Below, in pieces: positions 1 through 8,212 of a DNA stretch of 32,599 nt (position 1 is the first letter of the stretch; each line of letters begins with the position of its first letter). The stretch is from the IMG/VR virus record IMGVR_UViG_3300006923_000081, positions 1 to 32,599 of that record; one strand, given 5' to 3'. This DNA is from a virus. The notes below the pieces were generated by a model, which did no database searches, was not told the origin of the DNA, and worked only from the letters and a program-made list of their open reading frames with translations. A program made the translations under genes and the position numbers.

Positions 1-126
1 CAAGTGAATCAAGTGAATCAAGTGAATCAAGTGAATCAAGTGAATCAAGTGAATCAAGTGAATCAAGTGAATCAAGTGAATCAAGTGAATCAAGTGAATC
101 AAGTGAATCAAGTGAATCAAGTGCCG
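1..126 (+). repeat. 9-bp tandem repeat, about 13-14 copies
   Basis: The unit CAAGTGAAT repeats without interruption from base 1 to about 123. It encodes Ser-Glu-Ser in the frame starting at base 3. The array begins before the window, so the total copy number is unknown. Perfect short tandem arrays of this kind are prone to slippage, and each 9-bp step keeps the frame. Confidence 0.95.
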
Positions 127-278
127 AGAGCAGCGAGAGCCCCAGCGATGAAAGTTTCGGAGGTAGTGAAGATTCCAGCGATGAAAGTTTCGGAGGTAGT
201 GAAGATTCCAGCGATGAAAGTTTCGGAGGTAGTGAAGATTCCAGCGATGAAAGTTCCGGCTTATTTAGCGGTGCCTGA
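3..278 (+). CDS. C-terminal tail of an acidic Ser/Glu repeat protein (5' end outside window)
   Basis: The frame beginning at base 3 is open from the window edge to TGA 276-278. It reads Ser-Glu-Ser triplets about 13 times, then about three copies of the 11-residue unit SSDESFGGSED, ending SSGLFSGA. The start codon lies upstream of the window. The tail is highly acidic and Ser-rich, so it is probably disordered or a linker. The switch from a 9-bp to a 33-bp repeat with the frame kept argues that this is the real frame. The next gene encodes a von Willebrand A-like, Cys-rich protein, so a virion-associated role is plausible but inferred. No family is recognised. Confidence 0.72.
   Translation, partial: SESSESSESSESSESSESSESSESSESSESSESSESSESSAESSESPSDESFGGSEDSSDESFGGSEDSSDESFGGSEDSSDESSGLFSGA
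144..257 (+). repeat. 33-bp tandem repeat, three full copies and a partial fourth
   Basis: Units at 144-176, 177-209 and 210-242 are nearly identical and encode SxDESFGGSED-type 11-mers. The first unit begins Ser-Asp after a Pro, and a truncated fourth unit runs to about 257. The repeats are in frame with the SES array upstream. Confidence 0.9.
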
Positions 279-308
279 TTATTGCACCTCCAGACAGAAA
301 TTGAGATC

Positions 309-2060
309 ATGGCAGACACAACTAATATCATAACCTGTAGGAATTGGGACAACGAAGTCGACTACACAAAAAACGCAGGAGAAGACGGGGAACAAGAAGG
401 CGTTTTTCGGTGGAGCAAGCGGACCCTGATCGAGCTGCAGAAGAGAAAAGGTGCCCCTCCTGGCGATCCGTGCCAAGTAGATGTGATGCTGGTGGTCGAT
501 TCGCAGATAGCAAATACTGCTGCTGTTGAGGATCTTCAGTCTGGTGCTCTTCAACCATTGGTCGATTGGCTCGAAGAGAACACAGAAACCTACCAGCTGG
601 GACTCATAACCTTTCGATTAGATGACGGTACTGTTGAAACAGACCTTCCATTTTCTCTTGATAATGGAACAGCTTTTCTGGCAGCGATGGACGCAATTTC
701 AATCACAGAAAATGCGGGAGGTTCGCCCAGCAACGACAGACCCACTGAGATCGCTATGGTTGCTGCCAGGGATGCCGTCTGGAGACCTACGGCGAATAAG
801 GTGTGCATTCTGTTGAATCAAGGAGAGACCGGCCTCACAGCGAAAGTGTCGCAGTATCAGATAGCGTACACGATGGCCAATGCTGGCATCGAAGTCAACG
901 CAATCACGACTCCCTATTGGCCTGCAGGCACGTTCAATGCCGACTCCAGCGAGATCAATGGAAAGACAGCATTGAGTGGTGGGGGATCTCATTCAGAGAT
1001 TTTGTCAGATGGCACTGCTGACAACAATGGAGGCACTGTACTTCTTCCTGATCATATATTGTCGCTCATCAGCGGTCTGTGTCCACCACCGGACGATTTG
1101 TACAGATGTGCTCGTCCTTTCTGTGGTGATTGTACTTGTACGTGCGAAGAAATATGCGTATCCGTCACGAACATGACCACAGATGAATGGTGTGAAGGCA
1201 TCGCCTCATTCGACGGGGAGTTGTGCAATGACAAGTCTGCTGCTCCTCACTGGTCTGGGACACTTGATTGCGATCCTAGCGGTTCGATGGATGTGGAGTT
1301 CTCGCTTCAACGGAATGCGGAAACAGACGCTTGTGAGTTGATCGGGACGATCGTGGGCAGTGTGGGAGCATCGGCTGCTGTCGACGTAGATCTGGAACCT
1401 GTTTCGGTATCTACGTGTTACGATATACGAACCTCTTTTGAATTCGAAGTGGGATTGGAAACATACTCCGTTGCCATTCGTTGTTTGGAATGCGGCAATT
1501 GCGATCCTGAGATTTGTATTGAATGCTGTGATTCGGTTCCTCCGTATCCACCAGCCACGTTGATCTGTCGAATCACACTTGCGACTGTTACACAACCGGA
1601 ACCTCCTGAACCTCCATTCTCCACTGCTTGTTGGGAGGATTTAGAATTTCCCATTTCGTTTTTGTACGACATCGATGAAGACACAGAGGATGTTTGCATA
1701 GGAGCTGGCAGCACTCGCCGCGTCGATTGTATTGGGAATTTGCTGAATAATGAATTCAACACGGATTGCTGTACTGGAGGTCAATGGATAGGAGGCAGCG
1801 GCAATGGATGCGGTGATATCGATGTCTGCTTCGTTCCTTGCGGTACTCTCACCTGTGATCCACCACCTCCTGGCGAAACGCTAACTTCATGGGACTTGTA
1901 CATTGCAGTAGGGGGAAGCCACTGCAGTGAGGGCAAACTTTGTTTGATCTGCCACGATGAGATAGCATGGGGAGTGGAAGGCTACCATGATTGCGGGGCT
2001 ATTTTGTTCACTGTCGGAACAGGTAGTGTGTCACTTCAGGTTGATATATCCGAGACATAA
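309..2060 (+). CDS. von Willebrand A-like domain protein with cysteine-rich C-terminal half
   Basis: This 583-aa protein starts best at ATG 309 (MADTTNII); the frame is open from TTG 282 but nothing favours that codon. Residues about 56-262 look like a vWA fold: strand VDVMLVVD, the MIDAS-like sequence DSQIA in place of DxSxS, and a later VCILLNQGE strand. The metal site is therefore degenerate. Residues about 265-583 carry many Cys pairs and clusters (CGDCTCTC, CIECCDS, CLICHD), suggesting several small disulfide or metal-bound modules. No signal peptide or membrane segment is seen. Its place after a repeat protein and before glycan-modifying genes fits a virion surface or adsorption protein, which is inference. 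Confidence 0.7.
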   Translation: MADTTNIITCRNWDNEVDYTKNAGEDGEQEGVFRWSKRTLIELQKRKGAPPGDPCQVDVMLVVDSQIANTAAVEDLQSGALQPLVDWLEENTETYQLGLITFRLDDGTVETDLPFSLDNGTAFLAAMDAISITENAGGSPSNDRPTEIAMVAARDAVWRPTANKVCILLNQGETGLTAKVSQYQIAYTMANAGIEVNAITTPYWPAGTFNADSSEINGKTALSGGGSHSEILSDGTADNNGGTVLLPDHILSLISGLCPPPDDLYRCARPFCGDCTCTCEEICVSVTNMTTDEWCEGIASFDGELCNDKSAAPHWSGTLDCDPSGSMDVEFSLQRNAETDACELIGTIVGSVGASAAVDVDLEPVSVSTCYDIRTSFEFEVGLETYSVAIRCLECGNCDPEICIECCDSVPPYPPATLICRITLATVTQPEPPEPPFSTACWEDLEFPISFLYDIDEDTEDVCIGAGSTRRVDCIGNLLNNEFNTDCCTGGQWIGGSGNGCGDIDVCFVPCGTLTCDPPPPGETLTSWDLYIAVGGSHCSEGKLCLICHDEIAWGVEGYHDCGAILFTVGTGSVSLQVDISET

Positions 2061-2061
2061 A

Positions 2062-2511
2062 ATGCACGAGATCACAAGACAGCGGTTGGTTGAGATGAAA
2101 GCCAGGAGAGAAAAAACGACGTTCAAGGTCAGTCGTTCCTCATCTGGATCAGAAACCGCTCGTCGTTTCAATAAGCTGCTCAACAAGAGCAAAGTGGGGA
2201 CGTTTTTGGCTGTCGACATCAAGTGGTTGACTGGTATCAAAGGTGGGGAGGGTTGTGGTTGTAAAAATTTAGCTGACGAGATGAACAGAAAAGGTCCTGA
2301 TTGGTGCGAGAAAAACATCAAATACATTCAGGATAAAATGGTAAAAAATCGGAATGCGTTGGCAAAAGTGACTGGTGTTCCTGAATCAATACTGGGTACA
2401 AAGCCGGGGTTGGTCGCGTTGAAAGCTGGGGCATACATACTCGTCACAAACGCGATTCGAAAGGATCGCATTCGTCACGCAAAACAAGAAGAAGAACTGA
2501 AAAGCAGTTGA
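2062..2511 (+). CDS. Hypothetical protein with CGC...C motif
   Basis: This 149-aa protein starts at ATG 2062, one base after the upstream stop, which couples it to the vWA-like gene. The N-terminus is basic (MHEITRQRLVEMKARREK). The central stretch GEGCGCKNLADEMNRKGPDWC has a C-x-C pair and a distant Cys, a possible metal site or redox cluster. The C-terminal part is helical, moderately hydrophobic (GLVALKAGAYILVTNAI) and ends in a charged tail. No family is recognised; neighbours suggest a virion-linked or surface-modification context. Confidence 0.6.
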   Translation: MHEITRQRLVEMKARREKTTFKVSRSSSGSETARRFNKLLNKSKVGTFLAVDIKWLTGIKGGEGCGCKNLADEMNRKGPDWCEKNIKYIQDKMVKNRNALAKVTGVPESILGTKPGLVALKAGAYILVTNAIRKDRIRHAKQEEELKSS

Positions 2512-2545
2512 CAGCAGATCCAAGATCAGAACAGAAACAGAGACA

Positions 2546-3379
2546 ATGCTTGCGTTCACGGATTCGGACTACCAAGAAACGGATTTCTCAAGGCTCTTAA
2601 TCAACACACCGGGGGCATTTCTTGTGTGTGGCGGTCCATCTGCCAACAATATGGATCTGAAATCTCTGAACAACAGAGGCATCTTTTCACTAGCAGTCAA
2701 CAATGTAGCAGGGCACTCGGAATTCAAACCGAGTGCCTTTGTTTGTTCTGACCCTCCGGAGAAATTCCACCTGGGGATATGGAAAGATCCATCCATTATG
2801 AAGTTCGTGCCCCATCCCAAGCTGAGAAAAGGAAGATCAGTGCTTGTGGAGAGACGTGGGGCTGGAGACTTCCGTAAGATCAAGCTCTCAGCTCGTGACT
2901 GCCCCAATACGTGGAGTTTCTTACGCCGGGCATGGTTTACCCCAGACGATTCGTTCTTCACAGAGGGAGCATCCTGGGGCAATCTGGATGCAGGTGTGAA
3001 AAGGACAGGTCTACCAAAAACTGCTTGTACGATGCTGCTGGGTATTCGTTTATTGTACGAGTTCGGCGTTCGGAAGATTTACCTTCTAGGTGTCGATTTT
3101 GATATGACTCCTGGCTATTCGTTTCCACAGCACAGGGATGATGGATCCATCAAATCGAATAACAATCAGTTTCGAATCGTCAATGAGTGGTTGACGAAGA
3201 TGGAAACAGACGGGGTATTCGATCGAGCGGGGCTTCAGATCTTTAATTGTAATTTATCGTCCAAGTTGGAAGCGTTCACGAAGATCGGGTTCGGTTCAGC
3301 CATGGCAGATATTCTTTGTGACTTTCCAGCCGAACCTTTTGATTTAGAAGGCTGGTACGAAAAGCAGGCAGTACAATGA
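2546..3379 (+). CDS. DUF115/sialyltransferase-like Rossmann protein
   Basis: This 277-aa protein begins FLVCGGPSANNMDLKSLNNRG, which resembles the G-x-G-P-S...D/L nucleotide-binding start of DUF115 (MAF flagellin glycosylation) and GT42 sialyltransferase-like proteins. It continues with FSLAVNNVA, FVCSDPPEKF and a late KIYLLGVDFD strand. These families transfer or prepare sugars, but the substrate cannot be read here. No clear SD precedes ATG 2546. It opens the carbohydrate-modification island and ends in an ATGA overlap with a tiny ORF. The fold assignment is moderate and the activity is inferred. Confidence 0.55.
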   Translation: MLAFTDSDYQETDFSRLLINTPGAFLVCGGPSANNMDLKSLNNRGIFSLAVNNVAGHSEFKPSAFVCSDPPEKFHLGIWKDPSIMKFVPHPKLRKGRSVLVERRGAGDFRKIKLSARDCPNTWSFLRRAWFTPDDSFFTEGASWGNLDAGVKRTGLPKTACTMLLGIRLLYEFGVRKIYLLGVDFDMTPGYSFPQHRDDGSIKSNNNQFRIVNEWLTKMETDGVFDRAGLQIFNCNLSSKLEAFTKIGFGSAMADILCDFPAEPFDLEGWYEKQAVQ

Positions 3380-3423
3380 AAGCAGGACTTGAAACAGAAC
3401 CTTCAGAACAGGACGACGAATGA
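3376..3423 (+). CDS. 15-residue bridging mini-ORF
   Basis: ATG 3376 overlaps the upstream TGA as ATGA. The frame encodes MKAGLETEPSEQDDE and stops at TGA 3421-3423, which again overlaps the cupin start ATG 3420 as ATGA. It could be a translational-coupling relay between two genes that lack a strong SD. It may equally be chance, since a 15-codon open frame is short. Confidence 0.3.
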   Translation: MKAGLETEPSEQDDE

Positions 3424-3890
3424 GCAACTATCAATGGGAAGATAAATGTTGGGGCAGAACGAAGCAGTTGTGGATCACTGCCGGTCCTCCGATGACAAAG
3501 CACATTTTGGAAATGAAAGCAAATACGTTTTGTTCCTTTCATTATCACAGAAACCGAGCTAATGTTTTTCATGTACTGAGTGGTCACGTTCGGCTCATAC
3601 TCTTGAATGGTTTGACACTCAGTCCTGTGGATCTGAAAGAGAACCTGGTGTTCATAGTTCCGGCACGGGTGTGCCATCAGTTTCAGGTAGTCGAAGACAG
3701 TACGATGGTCGAAGACTACTTCTGCGAATCAGGAGCCGTCCCCAATCCAGACGACATAGAACGGCTTTGGCCGGGAGGTGTGACCTCAGAGAAGTTGATG
3801 TCGATCAGTCCTCGTCTTTTGCTGCCCAATGGACAGTTGTGGGTGCCTTCAGCTCCAGGAGCTTTATTGGAGTTGCCAAATGCAGTTTGA
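3420..3890 (+). CDS. Cupin-domain protein, similar to phosphomannose isomerase type II cupins
   Basis: This 156-aa protein is one small beta-barrel cupin. Motif 1 is FCSFHYHRNRANVFHVLSG (HxH then a G-turn) and motif 2 is FIVPARVCHQFQV. The tail GAVPNPDDIERLW closely matches the gEDDIvRlxD tail of the C-terminal cupin of type II mannose-6-phosphate isomerase/GDP-mannose pyrophosphorylase enzymes. The nucleotidyltransferase part of those enzymes is absent. A role in sugar-nucleotide supply or sugar isomerisation fits the glycosyltransferase neighbours. It overlaps the next gene by 11 bases. Confidence 0.75.
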   Translation: MSNYQWEDKCWGRTKQLWITAGPPMTKHILEMKANTFCSFHYHRNRANVFHVLSGHVRLILLNGLTLSPVDLKENLVFIVPARVCHQFQVVEDSTMVEDYFCESGAVPNPDDIERLWPGGVTSEKLMSISPRLLLPNGQLWVPSAPGALLELPNAV

Positions 3891-4671
3891 TATCGTGCTT
3901 GGCGTCGATCTGGAACACATGCCCCATCTTAGGCGGGTGTGGCCGAATTGGCAGCAGTACAAGCCTTCACTGTTCGAGCATCAAATCATAATCTTCTACG
4001 ACAGCTCAGTCGATCCGGAGACATTGCGAGTGGTCGTTGGGCCAGATCCAAAGCTGGTCTCATGGAGACCGATGGCTCATTACTCTGACGATGGTACGAA
4101 GTGGACCAAGCCCCAGAGGCAAAAGATGCTGGCCGGGTTTGTGTACACAGCGGCACTGAACGTGAAGTCTCCTTACTGGTTGAAGTTAGATCTGGATGTG
4201 ATCGCCTCTGGTGTAGATGACTGGATCGATCCGGATTGGTTCGAAGGTGATCCAGCCATCATATCACATCCATGGGGGTACACAAAGCCAGCTGATCAGA
4301 TGATGGAATTGGATCGTTGGCTGATTGACAGTCGCAAAAGCATGTATCCTGAGTTCATGGAAAAGTGCAGCTGCCTCAACCTTGCTCCCATTCCGGGGCA
4401 CGGGATGTTATCCCACAAGCGAATCATTTCCTGGTGTGGGTTTTTCCAATCGGAGTTTACTCGGATCTGTTCGATGGCGGCTTCTGTTTCTTGTGGGCAT
4501 GGGAAGCTCCCAGTTCCATCACAGGACGGGTATATGTGGTGGATGGCACAAAGCCAAGGGCTTCCAATCCATCGAGTAGGAATGAAGCGGAGAGGCTGGA
4601 TCCATCGATCCTCACTGAAGAATATGGACGCAGAACTGGAGAAATTGAATGTGGATGGAGCTTCTGGTTAA
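3880..4671 (+). CDS. GT-A-type glycosyltransferase (1 of 3)
   Basis: This 263-aa protein starts at ATG 3880, preceded by GGAG at 3869-3872; an in-frame codon at 3829 would overlap the cupin more and lacks support. Strand FDIVLGVDLEHMPHLRRVW starts a nucleotide-binding fold. YWLKLDLDVIAS (Asp104, Asp106) is a DxD metal motif after a helix with Lys/Arg. QDGYMWWMAQSQG resembles the acceptor-side ED/QD motif of GT2-like enzymes. It is probably cytosolic, using a nucleotide sugar, with unknown donor and acceptor. Confidence 0.65.
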   Translation: MQFDIVLGVDLEHMPHLRRVWPNWQQYKPSLFEHQIIIFYDSSVDPETLRVVVGPDPKLVSWRPMAHYSDDGTKWTKPQRQKMLAGFVYTAALNVKSPYWLKLDLDVIASGVDDWIDPDWFEGDPAIISHPWGYTKPADQMMELDRWLIDSRKSMYPEFMEKCSCLNLAPIPGHGMLSHKRIISWCGFFQSEFTRICSMAASVSCGHGKLPVPSQDGYMWWMAQSQGLPIHRVGMKRRGWIHRSSLKNMDAELEKLNVDGASG

Positions 4672-4687
4672 GTTGCTGCTACGAGTG

Positions 4688-4783
4688 ATGCAGTCCCTTT
4701 TCGTTATCTGCATCGGCTGGTCAGTATTGGAAATTTACGAATGTGCTTATTACGCAAAGAAGGAACGACAGAGCGATGACTAA
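4688..4783 (+). CDS. Small 31-aa protein with a hydrophobic N-terminus
   Basis: The frame from ATG 4688 encodes MQSLFVICIGWSVLEIYECA followed by a charged tail (YYAKKERQSDD). It fills the only gap in the island and overlaps the next gene by 8 bases. Residues 3-15 could form a short membrane segment. No good SD precedes it, so it may be a spurious ORF. Confidence 0.38.
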   Translation: MQSLFVICIGWSVLEIYECAYYAKKERQSDD

Positions 4784-5639
4784 GCGAGTTTTTTATCTGA
4801 TGTCAGGTTCGGCTCATTGTCCGTATTTGGTGACCAGCCTGCACAGTCTTCGGAACACGGCTCATTTCACTGGAGAGGTCGAGGTGTACGCTTGGCCGGA
4901 TTCGATCGAGTTAGTGTCTCGGATCGCGGAAGATCTGGAGTTGGGAATTCGTGTCATTGAGCGAGAGCCTGAGTATCGCGGCAAGAATTCGCAGTTCCTT
5001 GACAAGATTCGATTGGCTCAGTCCATGGAAGATGGTGTGAATCTGTATCTGGATGCGGACACGATGCCGGTGCAGGAGTTAGATGTGTTATTCGCTGAGG
5101 CAGAGAACAGCTTCGTTGCTACACAGTTTGGAAACTGGGTGTCCAATGAAGGCATGCCGCGAAAGAGAGTCAATCGGCTTACTGAGTATTTTGAATCCGA
5201 TTGGTTGGATGCGGCTTTGATGCACCCTTTCCCAAGCCCGAACGGAGGGGTGTTTGCATTTACTGAGCAAGCGGGGGATTTGTTGGCTTACTGGGAACAG
5301 TGGACGAATCGAGTCAAGAAGAACATTTTCATTGCTGATGAGGCTTGCTTGCATGTGATGGTTGCTGCTTTCCTCGGCAAGGGTCTCTGGTGCTCTCCAG
5401 GCTGCTGGAACTCTTCCCCGAAGCACAAAGTATGTTCTGATGAAGAAGTGAAGATCTGGCACTTCCATGGGGACTCAAACGTACGCAGGAAAGACGGCAA
5501 GTTCAAAAGTCAGAAGGGGTACGATGTGTGGTGGCCGGTTTTTCAGGAGTGCTTGGATCAGAATGTGGGTGGAGTTGCTGAGTGGTGTAAGTCAGCTGGA
5601 AATTCTGACATAAATTATCTTTTAGGAGGAAAGCAATGA
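4776..5639 (+). CDS. GT-A-type glycosyltransferase (2 of 3)
   Basis: This 287-aa protein starts at ATG 4776 with AAGGA at 4759-4763. MTKRVFYLMSGSAHCPYLVTSL begins the fold. FLDKIRLAQSMEDGVNLYLDADTMP holds the DxD pair (Asp93, Asp95), followed by PNGGVFAF and a late HFHGD, an arrangement seen in GT8-like and related GT-A enzymes. It stops in an ATGA overlap with the methyltransferase that follows. The acceptor is unknown; the island suggests surface glycans. Confidence 0.7.
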   Translation: MTKRVFYLMSGSAHCPYLVTSLHSLRNTAHFTGEVEVYAWPDSIELVSRIAEDLELGIRVIEREPEYRGKNSQFLDKIRLAQSMEDGVNLYLDADTMPVQELDVLFAEAENSFVATQFGNWVSNEGMPRKRVNRLTEYFESDWLDAALMHPFPSPNGGVFAFTEQAGDLLAYWEQWTNRVKKNIFIADEACLHVMVAAFLGKGLWCSPGCWNSSPKHKVCSDEEVKIWHFHGDSNVRRKDGKFKSQKGYDVWWPVFQECLDQNVGGVAEWCKSAGNSDINYLLGGKQ

Positions 5640-6505
5640 AATACCGACGACTCGCAAAAAATGAGATCATCGTGTACGGGGATGAAGTTGATCGGTGTTC
5701 AGATGCTTGGACTTATGTTCCGGTATGGGAACCTGTGCATGATGATGACATAGGAAAACTTGCTCCAGATCCACAGTATCCTTCCCATCGACAGTACCGG
5801 CGGGCGATCGCAGCTGGTGTTCGGAACTACACAGATCGTCGCAAACTGGCTCTGGAGGAAGAGCATCGGGTAGCGTTCGAGCCGCTTGAAAATCAGGTGT
5901 CCATTGGGATCCAGGATCGTAGCAATTTCAGCTTCACTCGCAATTGGTTTCGGCAAAGAAACCAGAGCACATGGAGCACGTTCTTCCCAGGTAGGTTCAA
6001 GTCGACTGAGCCGCACAAGATGCTTCAGATTGGAGTCTTTGAGGGCCAAGATCTCGTGTGGTGTTTGCAGAACATTTTAAGCCATCCGAGAAGTAGAGTG
6101 ATCACGATCGATCCATGGGAGTCTACTCGGAAAATTGACACAGAGCACATGGATGCTGTGATGCAAAGGGCTCGTGTGAATTTGGCTCAGTTTGGAAATC
6201 AAGTTGATGTCAATCGTGGATATTCTCAGCAGTTCCTCAAATCAAAGCATCCAGCACTGATCAAAAAGACCTTTGATCTGGCGATCATCGATGGTGATCA
6301 TACAGCAGATGCAGTGTACCAGGATGCGATCTTGACGCTGCCTCTGATGAAGAAGGGCAGCTGGATGGTGTTCGATGATGTTCGAAATCGAGTTCGGAAA
6401 AAAGATCATGTACAGCAGGGGCTCGATCGTTTCATTCGATTGAATCCCGGAGCTACTCAATTGGCTTGGCGGCACCGATACTGTGATTGTCTGGAGGTTC
6501 TGTGA
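5636..6505 (+). CDS. Class I SAM-dependent methyltransferase (Methyltransf_24-like)
   Basis: This 289-aa protein has a perfect SD (AGGAGG at 5625-5630) before ATG 5636. Residues about 1-125 are a distinct N-terminal part with no recognised family. Then come KMLQIGVFEGQDL (SAM-binding motif I), RVITIDPWE (acidic end of strand 2) and FDLAIIDGDHTADAVYQDA...SWMVFDD, the pattern of Methyltransf_24 O-methyltransferases that act on sugars or small molecules. It is flanked by a glycosyltransferase and two more methyltransferases, so sugar O-methylation is likely but inferred. Confidence 0.75.
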   Translation: MKYRRLAKNEIIVYGDEVDRCSDAWTYVPVWEPVHDDDIGKLAPDPQYPSHRQYRRAIAAGVRNYTDRRKLALEEEHRVAFEPLENQVSIGIQDRSNFSFTRNWFRQRNQSTWSTFFPGRFKSTEPHKMLQIGVFEGQDLVWCLQNILSHPRSRVITIDPWESTRKIDTEHMDAVMQRARVNLAQFGNQVDVNRGYSQQFLKSKHPALIKKTFDLAIIDGDHTADAVYQDAILTLPLMKKGSWMVFDDVRNRVRKKDHVQQGLDRFIRLNPGATQLAWRHRYCDCLEVL

Positions 6506-7116
6506 TGGCTGAGCAGCACCAATTCGATTGCCATGAGGATTATGTCAAAGCTCAGACGAAGTTGACTTCATTCAAAATAAATAGAAAGAAGACCACTCGC
6601 TGCTTCTGCGTTGATGCTGTTGTTGCTGTCATTGAAGAGCATTTTGATCCTCGATTGACAGACCCTAGAGGGCTGTTTGGTTTATGCCATGGGGTTCGGA
6701 CGGGACAAGAGCTTGACATGTTCGAAAATGCGTTCGGAGGTGGTTGGGTAGGCACTGAGATTTTTCCTGAAATCTGCGACGGCAAACGGATTTTGAATCA
6801 GTCTTTTGATGAGTTGCCTGCTTCGTGGTGCGGAGCTTTCGATATTGTGTACTCGAATTCATTCGATCACTCCCGATACCCAAGAGGCACGGCATCGACA
6901 TGGGTGGAAGCATTAGCCCCTGGCGGTCGACTGTTCGTCGAATGGACGGAGTGGCATGAAAAGCTCGGTAGCAGAGGAAACAGAGCTGATTGCTACGCGG
7001 CTTCTTTGGATGAATACATTGAAGTGTTCAATCGAGCGGGGGAAGTTGAAACAGTCCTAGATGCCTTTGAGCAGTGTGAAAGAAAGATCGTGGTGGTAAA
7101 ATGCAAGCAGAACTGA
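6505..7116 (+). CDS. Class I methyltransferase (type 11-like)
   Basis: This 203-aa protein starts at ATG 6505 in a TGATG junction with GGAGG at 6493-6497. RGLFGLCHGVRTGQELDMF is motif I in a relaxed form, WVGTEIFPEI is the acidic strand-2 motif, and FDIVYSNSFDHSRYP followed by EALAPGGRLFVEWTEWH is typical of Methyltransf_11. It overlaps the next gene by 16 bases. The substrate is unknown. Confidence 0.68.
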   Translation: MAEQHQFDCHEDYVKAQTKLTSFKINRKKTTRCFCVDAVVAVIEEHFDPRLTDPRGLFGLCHGVRTGQELDMFENAFGGGWVGTEIFPEICDGKRILNQSFDELPASWCGAFDIVYSNSFDHSRYPRGTASTWVEALAPGGRLFVEWTEWHEKLGSRGNRADCYAASLDEYIEVFNRAGEVETVLDAFEQCERKIVVVKCKQN

Positions 7117-7649
7117 TCAGACTCATTCAAAAGCACTGCGGCCCTCATCCAACCATGGGGGCTGAGATTGGCGTCTGCAAAGGGGAGACTTCAGTTCAGT
7201 TGCTGTTGGCTTTCCCACAGACTCATCTGGTGTTTGTTGATCCTTGGATTGAATGGCCAGCAGGATCGACATACCACGACGCTCACAAACGAACGGGCCG
7301 GTGGGATCAGAATGCTTGGAAAAACGTAGAGCAAGCAGCTCGGGCCAGGATCGATTCCTACGCTTTACCAGAGCGGTATGAAATCCAAAAAGAGCTGTCC
7401 ACAGTGGCGGCTGAAAGGTACGCAGACGACGCTTTCGATTTCGTTTTCATTGATGCCAATCATACGGAAGAGTCTGTATCTGCAGACATCAAGGCTTGGT
7501 TGCCAAAGACAAAAAAGCTTCTGTGCGGGCACGACTACGGCAGATCTTACAAAGGAGTCAAGCGAGCTGTAGACAACTGGTTTGATGAATGCGTAGAGGC
7601 TCCAGGGGCTCGTCTCTGGGCTGTGGATCTTGAGAGGTGGAGGCTATGA
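7101..7649 (+). CDS. Class I methyltransferase (Methyltransf_24-like)
   Basis: This 182-aa protein shows the SAM-binding motif GAEIGVCKGETSVQLLLAF, LVFVDPW as strand 2, and FDFVFIDANHTEESVSADIKAW then KLLCGHDYG as strands 4 and 5. It is the compact form of the family and lacks the long N-terminal part of the enzyme at 5636. It overlaps both neighbours (16 and 4 bases), consistent with one translationally coupled operon. Confidence 0.75.
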   Translation: MQAELIRLIQKHCGPHPTMGAEIGVCKGETSVQLLLAFPQTHLVFVDPWIEWPAGSTYHDAHKRTGRWDQNAWKNVEQAARARIDSYALPERYEIQKELSTVAAERYADDAFDFVFIDANHTEESVSADIKAWLPKTKKLLCGHDYGRSYKGVKRAVDNWFDECVEAPGARLWAVDLERWRL

Positions 7650-8212
7650 TTCGCTACGAAAGGTTTTCGTTTGCGGCGGCTCCACGGACTGCGTCAACGT
7701 GGTTCATTCAAGCTTGTGATGCTGCTGGGTTCGTCTCCAAAGAAGGCAATGTCTTTTCCAAGCATGCCCCAGATACAGATCCAGGCATTTACAAGGTGTC
7801 GATGGTACGCAGGCCGGTCGATTGGCTCCAGTCCATCTACTATTCACTCAGTGGGGGTTTGATTGGAGAGTTGCAATTTGATGCCATCAGCATGTTCGCT
7901 CGCAATGCGATCAACGTAGAAGACTTTTTTGAAAAGTACCTACAATCAGAGCACAGGGTTGCAGATGCTTTCAATGTGTATCAGCCGAATTCTGTGGTAC
8001 GGGTGGAAGATCTACCATGGGCTGCTGTCGAGCTGTTCGAGAGTTTCGGGGCATCAGAAGAAGAAGGCAAAGCGGTGGCTGAGTTGCCCAAGGTCAATTC
8101 TACCAAGTTGGCTGGATTCCCAGAAAACAAGTTCCCGCCATTGGATCGTAAATTGAGAAGGCGAGTGTTTGAGAAAGAGCGAGATTTCTGTGAACGGTGC
8201 GAGTATTTCTAA
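7646..8212 (+). CDS. Sulfotransferase-like protein (PAPS-binding P-loop)
   Basis: This 188-aa protein starts at ATG 7646 after GAGGTGGAGG. FAAAPRTASTWF (residues 9-20) matches the 5'-phosphosulfate loop (PRTGSTW type). YKVSMVRRPVDWLQSIYYS (Arg55 to Ser63) matches the 3'-phosphate binding motif with its R...S spacing. Sulfotransferases of this fold move sulfate from PAPS to sugars or small acceptors. It sits among glycosyl- and methyltransferases, so sulfation of the same glycan is a reasonable inference. The protein is short for the family, but both PAPS motifs are intact. Confidence 0.72.
   Translation: MIRYERFSFAAAPRTASTWFIQACDAAGFVSKEGNVFSKHAPDTDPGIYKVSMVRRPVDWLQSIYYSLSGGLIGELQFDAISMFARNAINVEDFFEKYLQSEHRVADAFNVYQPNSVVRVEDLPWAAVELFESFGASEEEGKAVAELPKVNSTKLAGFPENKFPPLDRKLRRRVFEKERDFCERCEYF

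Noticed and set aside
1-257. Possible CRISPR array
   Set aside because: The repeats are 9 and 33 bp, contiguous and without unique spacers, and they encode protein repeats.
4-333. ORF of Gln-Val-Asn repeats from GTG 4
   Set aside because: It is another frame of the 9-bp array. It turns into a basic, unrelated sequence and overlaps the start of the vWA-like gene; the SES frame ending at 278 is coherent.
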